A stretch of DNA of 64,000 nucleotides from Clostridia bacterium (GCA_017516485.1 JAFXCH010000061.1:1-64000), one strand, 5' to 3'. Shown: positions 18,101 to 25,472, counted from the stretch's first letter. Made by a program: numbers and translations. The notes: a model not told the origin generated them from the sequence alone.

Positions 18101-18387
18101 AGACTACCTACGGCGATAACGCAGCCTTCGCTGTTTTTGTCTGCGATTTCGGATTTGAGCTCAAATCCTTCGGGCACGGTGTATACGATTTCAATATCTT
18201 TTACATCAAAGCTGTTAGAGTTTTTGAGGCTTAGCATAACCGTTGCCGAGTTGTCAGCAACAGATGAATCGGCGGTAAGACCGAGACCGTATTCATTGGT
18301 GCTTTTAGCGGATGAAAAAAGGCAGAATACGCCGCAGAGGATACAGCATATCACAAAAGAAGCAAACCTCTTTACTGCATTTTTCAT
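15163..18387 (-). CDS. Multi-domain S8 subtilase with internal transmembrane hairpin, FIVAR and dockerin-like end
   Basis: This 1074-aa secreted serine protease has an N-terminal signal peptide (about 1-28) and a small extracellular beta domain (about 30-115). A transmembrane segment follows (139-158), then the basic turn RKHKK, then a second hydrophobic segment (164-187) ending in ANAAES. After a beta domain and a propeptide-like region comes the S8 domain with Asp463 (GIIDGPV), His501 (FHGTHVAS), oxyanion Asn611 (SAGNG) and Ser722 (ATGTSQAAP). The C-terminus has a FIVAR-like region and two dockerin-like calcium loops (GDIDGNGKSDANDA, ADADCDGTVTEDD). The start ATG 18387 lies 8 bases after AAAGGTGG. 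The gene has its own consensus promoter. A signal-domain-anchor unit has apparently been fused ahead of a complete protease. Confidence 0.9.
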   Translation of the reverse strand: MKNAVKRFASFVICCILCGVFCLFSSAKSTNEYGLGLTADSSVADNSATVMLSLKNSNSFDVKDIEIVYTVPEGFELKSEIADKNSEGCVIAVGSLAAGDTYKSELVFNAINAPVITDGEASTEPEVEAVAVKKTNEKAVIAAVAAAVVVVAVVIIFARKHKKAAAMLLALTMLTPVMGMFIANAAESRSFTLEDSITIGDTSYPISITVNYTAESEADFELEAEGAAGTVTRPVADFSGTAIADSTITSVTYEVRSDIDNFEVGSSGTATLNGCDWSIDNLALKHGDNKVTFTATLANGETRTQVQDIYYDKGELYQRTPDEEAEENGTKYVKEIINIYFDLDTTDERIAEILADFGAERVGEVNDIAMVQARFEAEYLDKLNEICTKLEEYDEVIGAGIEQILPLNINTVTNDPWSTYVSYKETRNEEIPDGYNWHVEAIQAHSAWDYQQFFGKATVGIIDGPVMTDHEDMSGKVKFAGSYESDNVFSTVAKDKADQFHGTHVASIIGATQNNSLGIAGLLQDVDIYAANFGAASNTISYIVSAVSSQVTNGAKAVNLSLGLNNTTGSNPYLNPYSTSDLDSTARQCAVGMSSLIRSGKEFVVVQSAGNGVIDTRLGSNMYRSVDATQNGLYCSVRIDGSYGSLTRSQIQAVYDRIIIVGAAENDSNVSKYADFTMYYRSNAGSRVDIYAPGYRIMGATTPQADSKGEYTIMYGMATGTSQAAPQVTAVAALCFAINPNLTGAQVKTMIKENTRCDVKDNTQTQKGTDNVYYELHPATGNGRMLSMKLVTEAAMRTVVGKANYTTLNRIVATAQSLDPNTFTNYEIVQAVIDSIDYDLYAYQQDEVDAKYLELLEAMDKLIERTPADYSAVEEAKSQAAALNPADYVDFSGVTAAVGAVVYGKYSDEQAAVDKMAQDILDAIAALESNASIESLDPSVVADNRNKCIVFTADSLEYYFETLEATGGYTVNRESNSEDTYSTGSTVTLSKDGCEDIVYVVAVLGDIDGNGKSDANDAFLARMLALGMLEMSHNAYTIAADADCDGTVTEDDSMLIQESAICNNLIFNDYVAGE

Positions 18388-18426
18388 TTTTGGCGCCACC
18401 TTTCCAATTTAAAGTTAATCATCTAT

Positions 18427-18455
18427 ATTATACTGAAATAATTATTATATGTCAA
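18427..18455 (-). promoter_or_regulatory. Subtilase promoter
   Basis: On the minus strand TTGACA (18455-18450) and TATAAT (18432-18427) are separated by exactly 17 bases, 40 bases before the ATG. Confidence 0.8.
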
Positions 18456-18516
18456 GAACAGTTGTTTTGCATAAAAAATAATATGTCGCAGGTAACAGAT
18501 TGTGTAATATAATTGC

Positions 18517-18545
18517 TTGACATAAGGTGTGATTTTTTATATACT
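18517..18545 (+). promoter_or_regulatory. Promoter of the flavoenzyme gene
   Basis: TTGACA (18517-18522), a 17-base spacer and TATACT (18540-18545) precede the ATG at 18600. Confidence 0.75.
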
Positions 18546-18599
18546 TTATAGTAGGAAAAAATGATATTCCAAAATCAAAAAAGGATGTGTGCATAAGCT

Positions 18600-20666
18600 A
18601 TGGATTCCAAGTACGAAGCATTATTTACCCCTTGGAAAATAGGTAATGTCGAAATCAAGAACAGAATCGTTATGTGCCCTATGGGCGGTACATCACTCTT
18701 TGGTTGGTTTGAGCTCGGCGGTTGCCATTTTGACAAGGAAGCTGCACAGCTCTTCCTCGAGAGAGCTAACAACAACGTCGGTCTTATCATCCCCGGTATT
18801 GCTCCTCTCCGCGATACTTTCTGGGGCAAGTGGCTCTGGCAGAACCCCAAAATGTTCGAAGAGCTCAAAGTTTTCATGGATGAAATTCACAAGACAGGTG
18901 CAAAGCTGTTCGTTCAGCTTACTGCAGGTATGGGCCGTTCATGGGCTATTACCGAGCTTGTTGCACCCCTTCACAAGAATAAATTCACACGTGCTCTTAT
19001 CAAGCCTATTCTCGATACATCACACGAGCTTGCATCTCCCAGCCCGCAGAAATCACGTTGGGCTCACGATATCGAGTGCCCCGAGATGACAAAAGAGCAG
19101 ATTCACGAGATTATCGAGGCTTTTGCAAAGACAGCAAAGCTCTGCCGTGACGCAGGCGTTGACGGTGTTGAGGTTCACGCTGTTCACGAAGGCTATCTTC
19201 TCGACCAGTTTGCAATCGAGTTCTTCAACAAGCGTACCGACGAATACGGCGGCAGCTTTGAGAACAGATACCGTTTCGCAGCAGAAGTTGTAAAGGCAAT
19301 CAAAGAGGCTTGCGGCGATGATTATCCCGTATCTCTCCGTTACTCCGTAGAGTCCAAGATGAAGGGCTTCTGCGAGGGTGCTATGCCCGGCGAAGAGTAC
19401 ACAGAGGTCGGCCGTGCTATGGCTGAATCCGAGAAGGCTGCAAAGTACCTTCAGGATTGCGGTTACGATATGCTCAACGCTGACAACGGTACATACGATT
19501 CATGGTACTGGGCACATCCGCCTATGTATATGCCCCAGAACTGTAACCTTGACGATGTTGCTCACATCAAGAACTTTGTCGATATTCCCGTTGTATGTGC
19601 AGGCCGTATGGAGCCCGATGTCGGTGCTCAGGCTGTTGCAGAGGGTAAGATTGACGGCGTAGGTATTGCACGTCAGTTCCTTACAGACCCCGAGTGGATT
19701 ACAAAGATTATTGAAGACAGAATTGAGGAAATCAAGCCTTGCATCTGCTGCCACAGCGGTTGCTTCAACTTCTCATCCTCAAAGGGTCACGCAAACACTC
19801 AGGACCTTAAGGATACAATGGGTCTTGCACGTTGCGCTCTCAATCCCAAGACAATGCAGTCCAAGAAGTATAAGATTGAGCCTGCAAAGAAAAAGAAGAA
19901 CATCGCTATCATCGGCGGCGGTATCGGTGGTATGGAAGCTGCTATCGTCTGTGCACAGCGCGGCCATACAGTAACTCTTTATGAGAAGTCAGATGTTCTC
20001 GGCGGCGTATTTATTGCAGCAGCTGCTCCCTCTTTCAAGGAGAAGGATCGCGACCTTATCGCATGGTACAACCGTGAAATCAAGAAGTATCCCTCAATCA
20101 CTGTCAAGATGAACACAGAGGTTAAGGATGTAGCTTCTCTCGGTGCTGACGAGGTTATCGTTGCAACAGGTTCCGTTGCTAACAAGATTCCCGTTAAGGG
20201 CGCTGCAGAGTACGGCATTGAGGCTGTTGATTACCTTCTCGGTAAGAAGGAAGTCGGCGAGAATGTTGTTGTCGTCGGCGGCGGTCTTACAGGCTGTGAA
20301 ATCGCATATGACCTTTATCTCCAGGGTAAGAAGCCTGTTGTTGTCGAAATGCAGGATGACCTTATCACAACACCCGGTGTTGCTCTTGCAAACACAAGCT
20401 TCCTTCGTGACTTCTTCAAGGCTAACAAGGTTCCGGTATACCTTGAGTCCAGAACAACAGAAATCACCGATAGCAGCGTTTCCGTTGCAACAAAGGACGG
20501 CAAAACTGTCAGCGTACCTGCAGACAGCGTAATCCTTTCTGTCGGCTACAAGCCCGCTCCCATTGCTCCCAAGGCAAAGCATGTTCACATCCTCGGTGAT
20601 GCTTTCAAGGTTGGTAACCTTCGTACAGTTATCTGGCAGGCATGGGATATTGCAATGAAGCTGTAA
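18600..20666 (+). CDS. Old-yellow-enzyme-type NADH:flavin oxidoreductase with Fe-S cluster and FAD domain (2-enoate reductase/BaiCD-like)
   Basis: This 688-aa enzyme has the three-part layout of 2-enoate reductases, dienoyl-CoA reductase and BaiCD/BaiH. First comes an FMN TIM barrel (about 1-370; GVDGVEVHAVHEGYLLDQF). Then a cysteine cluster PCICCHSGC followed by ARCALNP would ligate a 4Fe-4S centre. Last is an FAD/NAD Rossmann pair (IAIIGGGIGGMEAA and VVVVGGGLTGCEIA). Such enzymes reduce carbon-carbon double bonds activated by a carbonyl. The spacing to the weak AAAGGA site is long, but a stop codon lies six bases upstream in frame, so ATG 18600 is the start. It lies ahead of a small ORF and aconitase X, suggesting dehydration followed by enoate reduction. 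Confidence 0.93.
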   Translation: MDSKYEALFTPWKIGNVEIKNRIVMCPMGGTSLFGWFELGGCHFDKEAAQLFLERANNNVGLIIPGIAPLRDTFWGKWLWQNPKMFEELKVFMDEIHKTGAKLFVQLTAGMGRSWAITELVAPLHKNKFTRALIKPILDTSHELASPSPQKSRWAHDIECPEMTKEQIHEIIEAFAKTAKLCRDAGVDGVEVHAVHEGYLLDQFAIEFFNKRTDEYGGSFENRYRFAAEVVKAIKEACGDDYPVSLRYSVESKMKGFCEGAMPGEEYTEVGRAMAESEKAAKYLQDCGYDMLNADNGTYDSWYWAHPPMYMPQNCNLDDVAHIKNFVDIPVVCAGRMEPDVGAQAVAEGKIDGVGIARQFLTDPEWITKIIEDRIEEIKPCICCHSGCFNFSSSKGHANTQDLKDTMGLARCALNPKTMQSKKYKIEPAKKKKNIAIIGGGIGGMEAAIVCAQRGHTVTLYEKSDVLGGVFIAAAAPSFKEKDRDLIAWYNREIKKYPSITVKMNTEVKDVASLGADEVIVATGSVANKIPVKGAAEYGIEAVDYLLGKKEVGENVVVVGGGLTGCEIAYDLYLQGKKPVVVEMQDDLITTPGVALANTSFLRDFFKANKVPVYLESRTTEITDSSVSVATKDGKTVSVPADSVILSVGYKPAPIAPKAKHVHILGDAFKVGNLRTVIWQAWDIAMKL

Positions 20667-20680
20667 TTCAATAAACAATT

Positions 20681-20732
20681 GAGGCTTTGCAGTCAGAGTT
20701 TACCGCAAAGCCTCGTTGTATTTGCTTTTTTG
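20681..20732 (+). terminator. Terminator after the flavoenzyme gene
   Basis: GAGGCTTTGC (20681-20690) pairs with GCAAAGCCTC (20705-20714), followed by a T-rich stretch ending in CTTTTTT. Confidence 0.7.
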
Positions 20733-20735
20733 ATA

Positions 20736-20764
20736 TTGAATTATCTTTAATGTTATGATAAAAT
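20736..20764 (+). promoter_or_regulatory. Possible promoter of the small ORF-aconitase X unit
   Basis: TTGAAT (20736-20741) and TAAAAT (20759-20764) are 17 bases apart, between the terminator and the strong AAGGAGG of the 42-aa ORF. Confidence 0.45.
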
Positions 20765-20827
20765 TATACTGCAGAAATGAATCTGCAGAAAAGAAACAAG
20801 ATTTTAAGAAGAAGGAGGGAAACAGTA

Positions 20828-20956
20828 ATGCAGTTTGGTGAACTCGGCAGTCTCAGCGATATCATTGTTCAGGTTTTTGATTTTCTTGACAAGGTCAAGA
20901 ACTTCCTTTTCAACTTCGGCGATATCGCACAGAAGTTCTTTGATATGCTTCCGTAA
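20828..20956 (+). CDS. Small 42-aa protein, unknown function
   Basis: ATG 20828 has a perfect AAGGAGG eight to nine bases upstream. It reads MQFGELGSLSDIIVQVFDFL and ends KKFFDMLP-like after 42 codons (actual end QKFFDMLP) at TAA 20954-20956. The peptide is rich in Phe, Asp and Leu with a helical amphipathic pattern and has no clear membrane segment or signal. It lies between the flavoenzyme and aconitase X. The strong RBS supports translation. I recognise no family. Confidence 0.6.
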   Translation: MQFGELGSLSDIIVQVFDFLDKVKNFLFNFGDIAQKFFDMLP

Positions 20957-20970
20957 GCTACGGTATCTGC

Positions 20971-20998
20971 GGCCATGTTGCCTACGGGCAATATGGCC
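20971..20998 (+). other. Hairpin between the small ORF and aconitase X
   Basis: GGCCATGTTGCC and GGCAATATGGCC pair around a short loop, with one G-T pair. No T-tract follows, so it is more likely an mRNA processing or stability hairpin than a terminator. Confidence 0.55.
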
Positions 20999-21081
20999 TG
21001 TTATAAAGTTTGCAGGTCTGAACTTAATTCAGACTTTATATACAGTCAATTTTGATCCTTATGAAAGGGGATATAGATAAA

Positions 21082-22368
21082 ATGAACTACAAAATGCAGC
21101 TCACACCCGATGAGATAGAAATTCTCAACGGTGCCAAGGGCGAAACAATGGCAAAGGTTATGAAGACCCTTGTTATGTACGGTGAGGCTTTCGGTGCTAC
21201 AAAGATGGTTCCCGTCGAGAGCAAGATGGGTCACCTTGTTACAAGCTTCGGCCTCAAGGTTATGAGCCCTGTTTACGATCTTATGGATCAGCTTATTGCC
21301 GGCGGTGCACTCTCTCAGCAGAAGTTCTCCGTTGACCCCAAGCCCCTCGATCCCAAGGTTCCTGCTAACTTCCTTCAGAAGGTTGTTTTTAACAAGTTTA
21401 TGTACTCCAAGCAGAATCAGTACGATGCACAGCTTGCAAAGCTCGGCCTTATCGATGACAAGTCATACACTTGTACTTGCTATATGGATGAGGTTGGCAA
21501 CCTTCCCAAGAAGGGTGAGGTTCTCTCATGGGCAGAGTCTTCAGCTGTTGTTTACGCTAACTCCGTAATCGGTGCAAGATGTAACCGTAACTCCGGTATT
21601 ATCGAGCTCTTCGGTTCTATCGTCGGTAAAGTTCCTTACTTCGGTCTTATTACAGACGAGGGCAGAAAGGCAACTTGGATTGTCGAAGTCAAGACAACAA
21701 AGAAGCCCGAGGCACAGATTCTCGGTTCCGCTATCGGTATGAAGGTTATGGAAGATGTTCCTTACATCAAGGGCCTTGACCAGTGGATCGGTACAGAGCT
21801 TGACGGTGACACAAAGGCATACCTCAAGGACTTCGGTGCTGCTACAGCCTCTAACGGTGCTGTCGGTCTCTACCACATCGCAAACCTTACTCCCGAAGCT
21901 GTTGAGCAGGGTGAAAGCCTTATCGCAGAGGGTGCTCAGGTTTACGTTGTTGATGATGCTGAGCTTGAAAGAGTTCAGGCTAACTACCCTGTTATGTGGA
22001 AGGATAAGAACGCAACTCCGAAGCTTTGCTTCGTAGGTTGTCCTCATCTTTCACACGCACAGCTTATTGAGTGGACTGATAACGTTGTTGCAGGCCTCAA
22101 GAAGAACGGTCTGAGCAAGGTTGCTATCCCCACAGTATTTACAGCTGCTCCTGCAGTTGTTGAGGAATTCAACAAAACTCCCAAGGCTAAAGAGCTTGCA
22201 GCAACAGGCGTTGTTCTCAGCTACATCTGCCCGCTTATGTATATGAACAATCCTCTTTGCAAGAAGATGCCCGTTATCACAAACTCCAACAAGCTCAGAA
22301 CATATACAACATCACGTTACTACAAGAGTGACGAGATTCTCAATATCATCACAGGAGGTAAAGCATAA
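21082..22368 (+). CDS. Aconitase X large (catalytic) subunit
   Basis: This 428-aa protein is the AcnX catalytic subunit (formerly DUF521). Characterised members dehydrate hydroxy acids: bacterial ones cis-3-hydroxy-L-proline, archaeal ones phosphomevalonate. Family landmarks are the N-terminal LTPDEIEILNGAKGETMAKV, the GARCNRNSG motif whose cysteine is a likely Fe-S ligand, CFVGCPHLS, and the late cysteine in SYICPLMY. I start at ATG 21082, which follows AAAGGGGA; the reading from 21052 is longer but lacks a site. The small subunit starts on its stop codon. With an enoate-reductase-like enzyme upstream, a dehydrate-then-reduce pathway is plausible. The substrate is unknown. Confidence 0.93.
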   Translation: MNYKMQLTPDEIEILNGAKGETMAKVMKTLVMYGEAFGATKMVPVESKMGHLVTSFGLKVMSPVYDLMDQLIAGGALSQQKFSVDPKPLDPKVPANFLQKVVFNKFMYSKQNQYDAQLAKLGLIDDKSYTCTCYMDEVGNLPKKGEVLSWAESSAVVYANSVIGARCNRNSGIIELFGSIVGKVPYFGLITDEGRKATWIVEVKTTKKPEAQILGSAIGMKVMEDVPYIKGLDQWIGTELDGDTKAYLKDFGAATASNGAVGLYHIANLTPEAVEQGESLIAEGAQVYVVDDAELERVQANYPVMWKDKNATPKLCFVGCPHLSHAQLIEWTDNVVAGLKKNGLSKVAIPTVFTAAPAVVEEFNKTPKAKELAATGVVLSYICPLMYMNNPLCKKMPVITNSNKLRTYTTSRYYKSDEILNIITGGKA

Positions 22369-22808
22369 TGAAACAGTTTAAGGGTCGTCCCGTAGTACCG
22401 GGCAAATGCTCCGCTCCTGCTCTTGTTTCCCACGGCGGTTTCAACACACTTGCTTCCTTCCAGAACGCTCTTCAGTTCGGCGATAAGCAGGCAAAGTGCG
22501 GTGACCAGAACAATAAGGACCTCTACCAGAAGCCCATGGTCGGTACAGCTCTCTGCCTTCCCCAGACTATCGGCTCAACAACGGGCGGTATGGTTCTCTA
22601 CTGTGCAAAGGTTATGGAGAGAACACCTGCTTGCCTTCTCTTCTCCGAGCACATCGACTCACTTGCTTGCGCAGGTGCAGTTCTCGGTGCTGTATGGACT
22701 GATTCTCCGATGCCCGTTATCGATTGCCTCGGTGACGAATTCCTTAACTATGTTAAGGACGGTATGAAGATTACTGTTGCAGAAGACGGCACAGTTACAG
22801 TTGAATAA
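22368..22808 (+). CDS. Aconitase X small (swivel-domain) subunit
   Basis: This 146-aa protein is the AcnX swivel-domain subunit (formerly DUF126). It opens MKQFKGRPVVPGKCSAPALV, a typical start, with the active-site stretch LCLPQTIGSTTGGMVLY; the serine and threonines of GSTTGG are the conserved substrate contact. Its ATG overlaps the last base of the large subunit's stop, so the two are translationally coupled. In many genomes the two halves are fused; here they are separate. Confidence 0.93.
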   Translation: MKQFKGRPVVPGKCSAPALVSHGGFNTLASFQNALQFGDKQAKCGDQNNKDLYQKPMVGTALCLPQTIGSTTGGMVLYCAKVMERTPACLLFSEHIDSLACAGAVLGAVWTDSPMPVIDCLGDEFLNYVKDGMKITVAEDGTVTVE

Positions 22809-22822
22809 TTAAAGCTTTCTAT

Positions 22823-22858
22823 AAAAAAGACGGTGGATTTTCCGCCGTCTTTTTTGTT
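22823..22858 (+). terminator. Terminator after aconitase X
   Basis: AAAAGACGGTGGA pairs with TCCGCCGTCTTTT around a 3-base loop and runs into TTTTTTG. Confidence 0.85.
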
Positions 22859-22886
22859 ATATCAATATAATTTTGTTTGTCAAACT

Positions 22887-22964
22887 GTAGGGCAGGGGCT
22901 TGCCCCTGCCGTTGTTAACGAAATATCGCTTGAACTCTGCGGCAGAGGCAAGCCTCTGCCCTAC
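22887..22964. repeat. Two-hairpin palindromic repeat (GTAGGGCAG type)
   Basis: The arms at 22887-22911 and 22940-22964 are inverted copies of each other, each itself a perfect hairpin: GGCAGGGGC-TT-GCCCCTGCC and GGCAGAGGC-AA-GCCTCTGCC. The only stem difference, G-C to A-T, is compensated within each hairpin. REP-like. Confidence 0.75.
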
Positions 22965-23016
22965 ACGTGATGAATATATTAAACATCAGATATCATTATA
23001 AATAACGATATCTGCA

Positions 23017-23084
23017 ATGTCATTCTGAGCATAAGCGAAGAATCTTTAGTTTTTTAAGATCCTTCACTTCGTTCAGGATGACAT
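23017..23084. repeat. TGTCATTCTGA palindromic repeat
   Basis: ATGTCATTCTGAGC at the left and its imperfect reverse complement ending AGGATGACAT at the right enclose GCGAAGAATCTT/AAGATCCTTC arms. It is the same family as the repeats around 32494-33051 and 61959-62010. Confidence 0.75.
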
Positions 23085-23221
23085 TTTTGTTTTGATTAAT
23101 TCCGAATTCTTAAATGATTTCGGGTGTACAAAGTGACGAAAGTGTTTTAAAAAAGTCGCACAAACTTTTTGAGGGGTGTATTTGAGATAAATTGCCTTAA
23201 TTTGCATAATCAGAAAATATA

Positions 23222-23315
23222 TTGTGCAAAGTGTACAAATTCTATACAGCAAGTTGGTGTAATATGTCGATTAGCTTGTTTTTGCGATTTAAAAATCGTT
23301 GTGCATAGTGCACAA
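23222..23315. promoter_or_regulatory. Two TTGTGCA palindromes, candidate operators
   Basis: TTGTGCATAGTGCACAA (23299-23315) is a perfect 7-3-7 palindrome. TTGTGCAAAGTGTACAA (23222-23238) is the same site with one change, 77 bp upstream. Half-sites recur in the same stretch (GTGTACAAAG near 23123, CGCACAAAC near 23158, TTTGTGCAAAAAG near 23331). They stand 31 to 108 bases upstream of the -35 box of the 44-aa gene. Confidence 0.6.
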
Positions 23316-23345
23316 ATACAGCACTTGTGATTTGTGCAAAAAGTC

Positions 23346-23374
23346 TTGACAAAACGCACAAAAAATATTACAAT
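23346..23374 (+). promoter_or_regulatory. Promoter of the 44-aa ORF
   Basis: TTGACA (23346-23351), spacer of exactly 17, TACAAT (23369-23374). The ATG follows 33 bases later. Confidence 0.8.
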
Positions 23375-23407
23375 GCAGATGTAAACAAACGAAAGGAGAA
23401 ATAAAAA

Positions 23408-23542
23408 ATGTTTTCAAAATTTTTAATCAAAAAGGAAAAAGAGCTTATCAAGGAGATCGGTAAGGAGAAGAATTTCTTCCGTATGTTTACAAAGGCTATG
23501 GAAATTGAGGGTCTTGTAAACTATATGAGCAACGCTCAGTAA
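23408..23542 (+). CDS. Small lysine-rich 44-aa protein, unknown function
   Basis: ATG 23408 follows GAAAGGAG at good spacing and a consensus promoter. The product begins MFSKFLIKKEKELIKEIGKE and ends LVNYMSNAQ. It is basic, with an amphipathic helix pattern of Lys/Glu and Ile/Leu/Phe, and lacks a signal peptide or membrane segment. Two terminator-like hairpins follow (23687 and 23723). The free-standing promoter, RBS and operator-like palindromes make it a real, probably regulated, small gene. I do not recognise a family. Confidence 0.65.
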   Translation: MFSKFLIKKEKELIKEIGKEKNFFRMFTKAMEIEGLVNYMSNAQ

Positions 23543-23686
23543 TCTCCTGAGCCAAAAGCTCACCCTGACGGGATTTCAATCGGGCATATGCCTGTTAATA
23601 TATATCGCAAATCCCCTTTTCGACAATCCCACTGCATCTGCAATTTTTGGTTTTGTGGTTGTATGATGCGTTTTATTCCCCTTTTT

Positions 23687-23718
23687 ACCCGTGATGTGCT
23701 GTCGCGGGCTTTTTTATA
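23687..23718 (+). terminator. Terminator candidate downstream of the 44-aa ORF
   Basis: ACCCGTGA and TCGCGGGC pair (one G-T) and are followed by TTTTTT. Confidence 0.6.
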
Positions 23719-23722
23719 TTTT

Positions 23723-23760
23723 AAGGCGACAATTTATTGCAAATTGTCGCCTTTTTTTCT
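23723..23760. terminator. Strong, probably bidirectional terminator
   Basis: AAGGCGACAATTT (23723-23735) and AAATTGTCGCCTT (23741-23753) form a 13-bp stem followed by TTTTTCT. It separates the 44-aa ORF from the convergent flavoprotein gene. Confidence 0.85.
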
Positions 23761-23773
23761 TTGGTGTATGAAC

Positions 23774-25378
23774 TTAAAAATTATTCTCGTCGCTTAGTAC
23801 TGCGTGGGCACAGCGTATGCCGTCGACACCTGCAGAGACGATACCGCCTGCGTAGCCTGCACCTTCACCGCAGGGGAAGATACCACCGATATTACACTGG
23901 AAGTATTCGTCACGTGTGATTCTGACAGGGGAAGAGGAGCGGCTTTCGGGGGCGGTCAGCACCGCGTCGGGTAGTGCAAAGCCCTTGAGCTGTTTGTCCA
24001 TTTTAACAAGTGCGTCGGCAATTGTGTCGGTAACCTTCTGCGGTAGTACCTTGCGTATGTCACCGGGTGTAACGCCTGTCGGACAGGTCGGTCTTACACT
24101 GCCGAGCTTTTCGGAAGGACGGTCTGCGAGAAAGTCGCCTACAAGCTGCGCCGGTGCTCGGTAGTCAGAACCTGCTGCCTCAAATGCCGCACTTTCGATT
24201 TTACGCTGAAGGTGCATACCTGCAAGCGGATGCTCACTGCCGAAATCCTGCGGCTCAATGCCTACAAGTATTGCTGAGTTTGAGTTTTCGCCGTCACGTG
24301 CGTATTCGCTCATTCCGTTTACTACCATTCTGCCTTTTTCACTCGATGCAGCTACAACAGTGCCGCCGGGGCACATACAGAATGTGTATGCACCTCTGCC
24401 GCCCTGAGGATGGCAGGAGAGCTTATAGTTTGCGGCACCGAGCCTCGGGTGGCCTGCAAATTCGCCGTACTGTGAACGGTCAATCAGCTCACGCGGATGC
24501 TCGATTCTTGTACCGACCGAGAAAGGCTTCTGTATCATTTTTACTCCGCTTTCATACAGCATTTCTACCGTATCTCTTGCAGAGTGACCTATTGCAAGTA
24601 TAAGCGTATCGGTTTCGATTTCTTTCGTCTTACCTTCGGAATCCTCATAAACTATGCCATGGATAAAGCCGTTTGCAACGATAAGCCCGGTAAGCCTGCA
24701 ACGGAAATTGACTTCACCGCCGAGTGCTATAATCTCTTCACGCATCGATTTTACAACGCCGCCGAGCTTGTCTGTACCTATGTGCGGTGTTGCGGAGTAA
24801 AGAATTTCCTGCGGTGCACCGTGGCGGACAAACTCAAGGAATACCTGACGGCAGAGAGTGTCTTTTATGCCTGTTGTCAGCTTGCCGTCGGAGAACGTAC
24901 CTGCACCGCCTTCGCCGAACTGCACATTACTGTTTTCGTCAAGCTCTTTGGTTTCCCAGAAGGTCTTTACTCTTTTTGTACGCTCTTCTACGCAGTCGCC
25001 GCGCTCAAGCACAATCGGCTTAAGACCCGACTTTGCAAGAGTCTGTGCCGCAAAAAGACCTGCAGGTCCTAATCCCACGACGACGGGACGAAGTGAGGAA
25101 GTGCGGCGGTTTTCGGGCAAATCATACCTGAAAGGGGTGTATTTCTCTGCTTTGCCGTCTTTGGCTTTGGCAATAAGAGCATCTTCATCGCCCTCGACGG
25201 TAACGTTTACGTTATATACGAAATATACATCGTTCTTTTTTCGCGAGTCAACTGCACGGCGTGCAACCTCAAGCGTGAGGATTCTGCGTGCCGGGCAACG
25301 CAGAATTTTGGCGGCAGCGGCGCGAAGCTCACTTTCGCCTGCATCAAGCGGCAGTTTAATCTGGTTAATTCTAATCAT
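23774..25378 (-). CDS. FAD-dependent oxidoreductase, COG2509 family
   Basis: This 534-aa cytosolic flavoprotein carries an FAD Rossmann motif at VVVGLGPAGLFAAQTLA (about residues 103-119), then the COG2509 signature FGEGGAGTFSDGKLTT, LILAIGHSARDTVEML, and the C-terminal GGIFPCGEGAGYAGGI with VSAGVDGIRCAHAV. A small N-terminal domain of about 90 residues precedes the flavin domain. COG2509 proteins are widespread in Firmicutes with no settled substrate. No partner gene is adjacent. The minus-strand RBS is weak. Confidence 0.9.
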   Translation of the reverse strand: MIRINQIKLPLDAGESELRAAAAKILRCPARRILTLEVARRAVDSRKKNDVYFVYNVNVTVEGDEDALIAKAKDGKAEKYTPFRYDLPENRRTSSLRPVVVGLGPAGLFAAQTLAKSGLKPIVLERGDCVEERTKRVKTFWETKELDENSNVQFGEGGAGTFSDGKLTTGIKDTLCRQVFLEFVRHGAPQEILYSATPHIGTDKLGGVVKSMREEIIALGGEVNFRCRLTGLIVANGFIHGIVYEDSEGKTKEIETDTLILAIGHSARDTVEMLYESGVKMIQKPFSVGTRIEHPRELIDRSQYGEFAGHPRLGAANYKLSCHPQGGRGAYTFCMCPGGTVVAASSEKGRMVVNGMSEYARDGENSNSAILVGIEPQDFGSEHPLAGMHLQRKIESAAFEAAGSDYRAPAQLVGDFLADRPSEKLGSVRPTCPTGVTPGDIRKVLPQKVTDTIADALVKMDKQLKGFALPDAVLTAPESRSSSPVRITRDEYFQCNIGGIFPCGEGAGYAGGIVSAGVDGIRCAHAVLSDENNF

Positions 25379-25440
25379 TTGTTCAAATCCTTAAAATAAG
25401 ATAAATACATTGTATTATATTTATCTGCCTTTTTCAACAT

Positions 25441-25472
25441 TAAAAATAAAAAGCACCGATTTTGGTGCTTTT
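25441..25472 (-). terminator. Terminator after the 309-aa protein gene
   Basis: On the minus strand AAAGCACC pairs with GGTGCTTT and runs into TTTTTATTTTTA. Confidence 0.75.
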
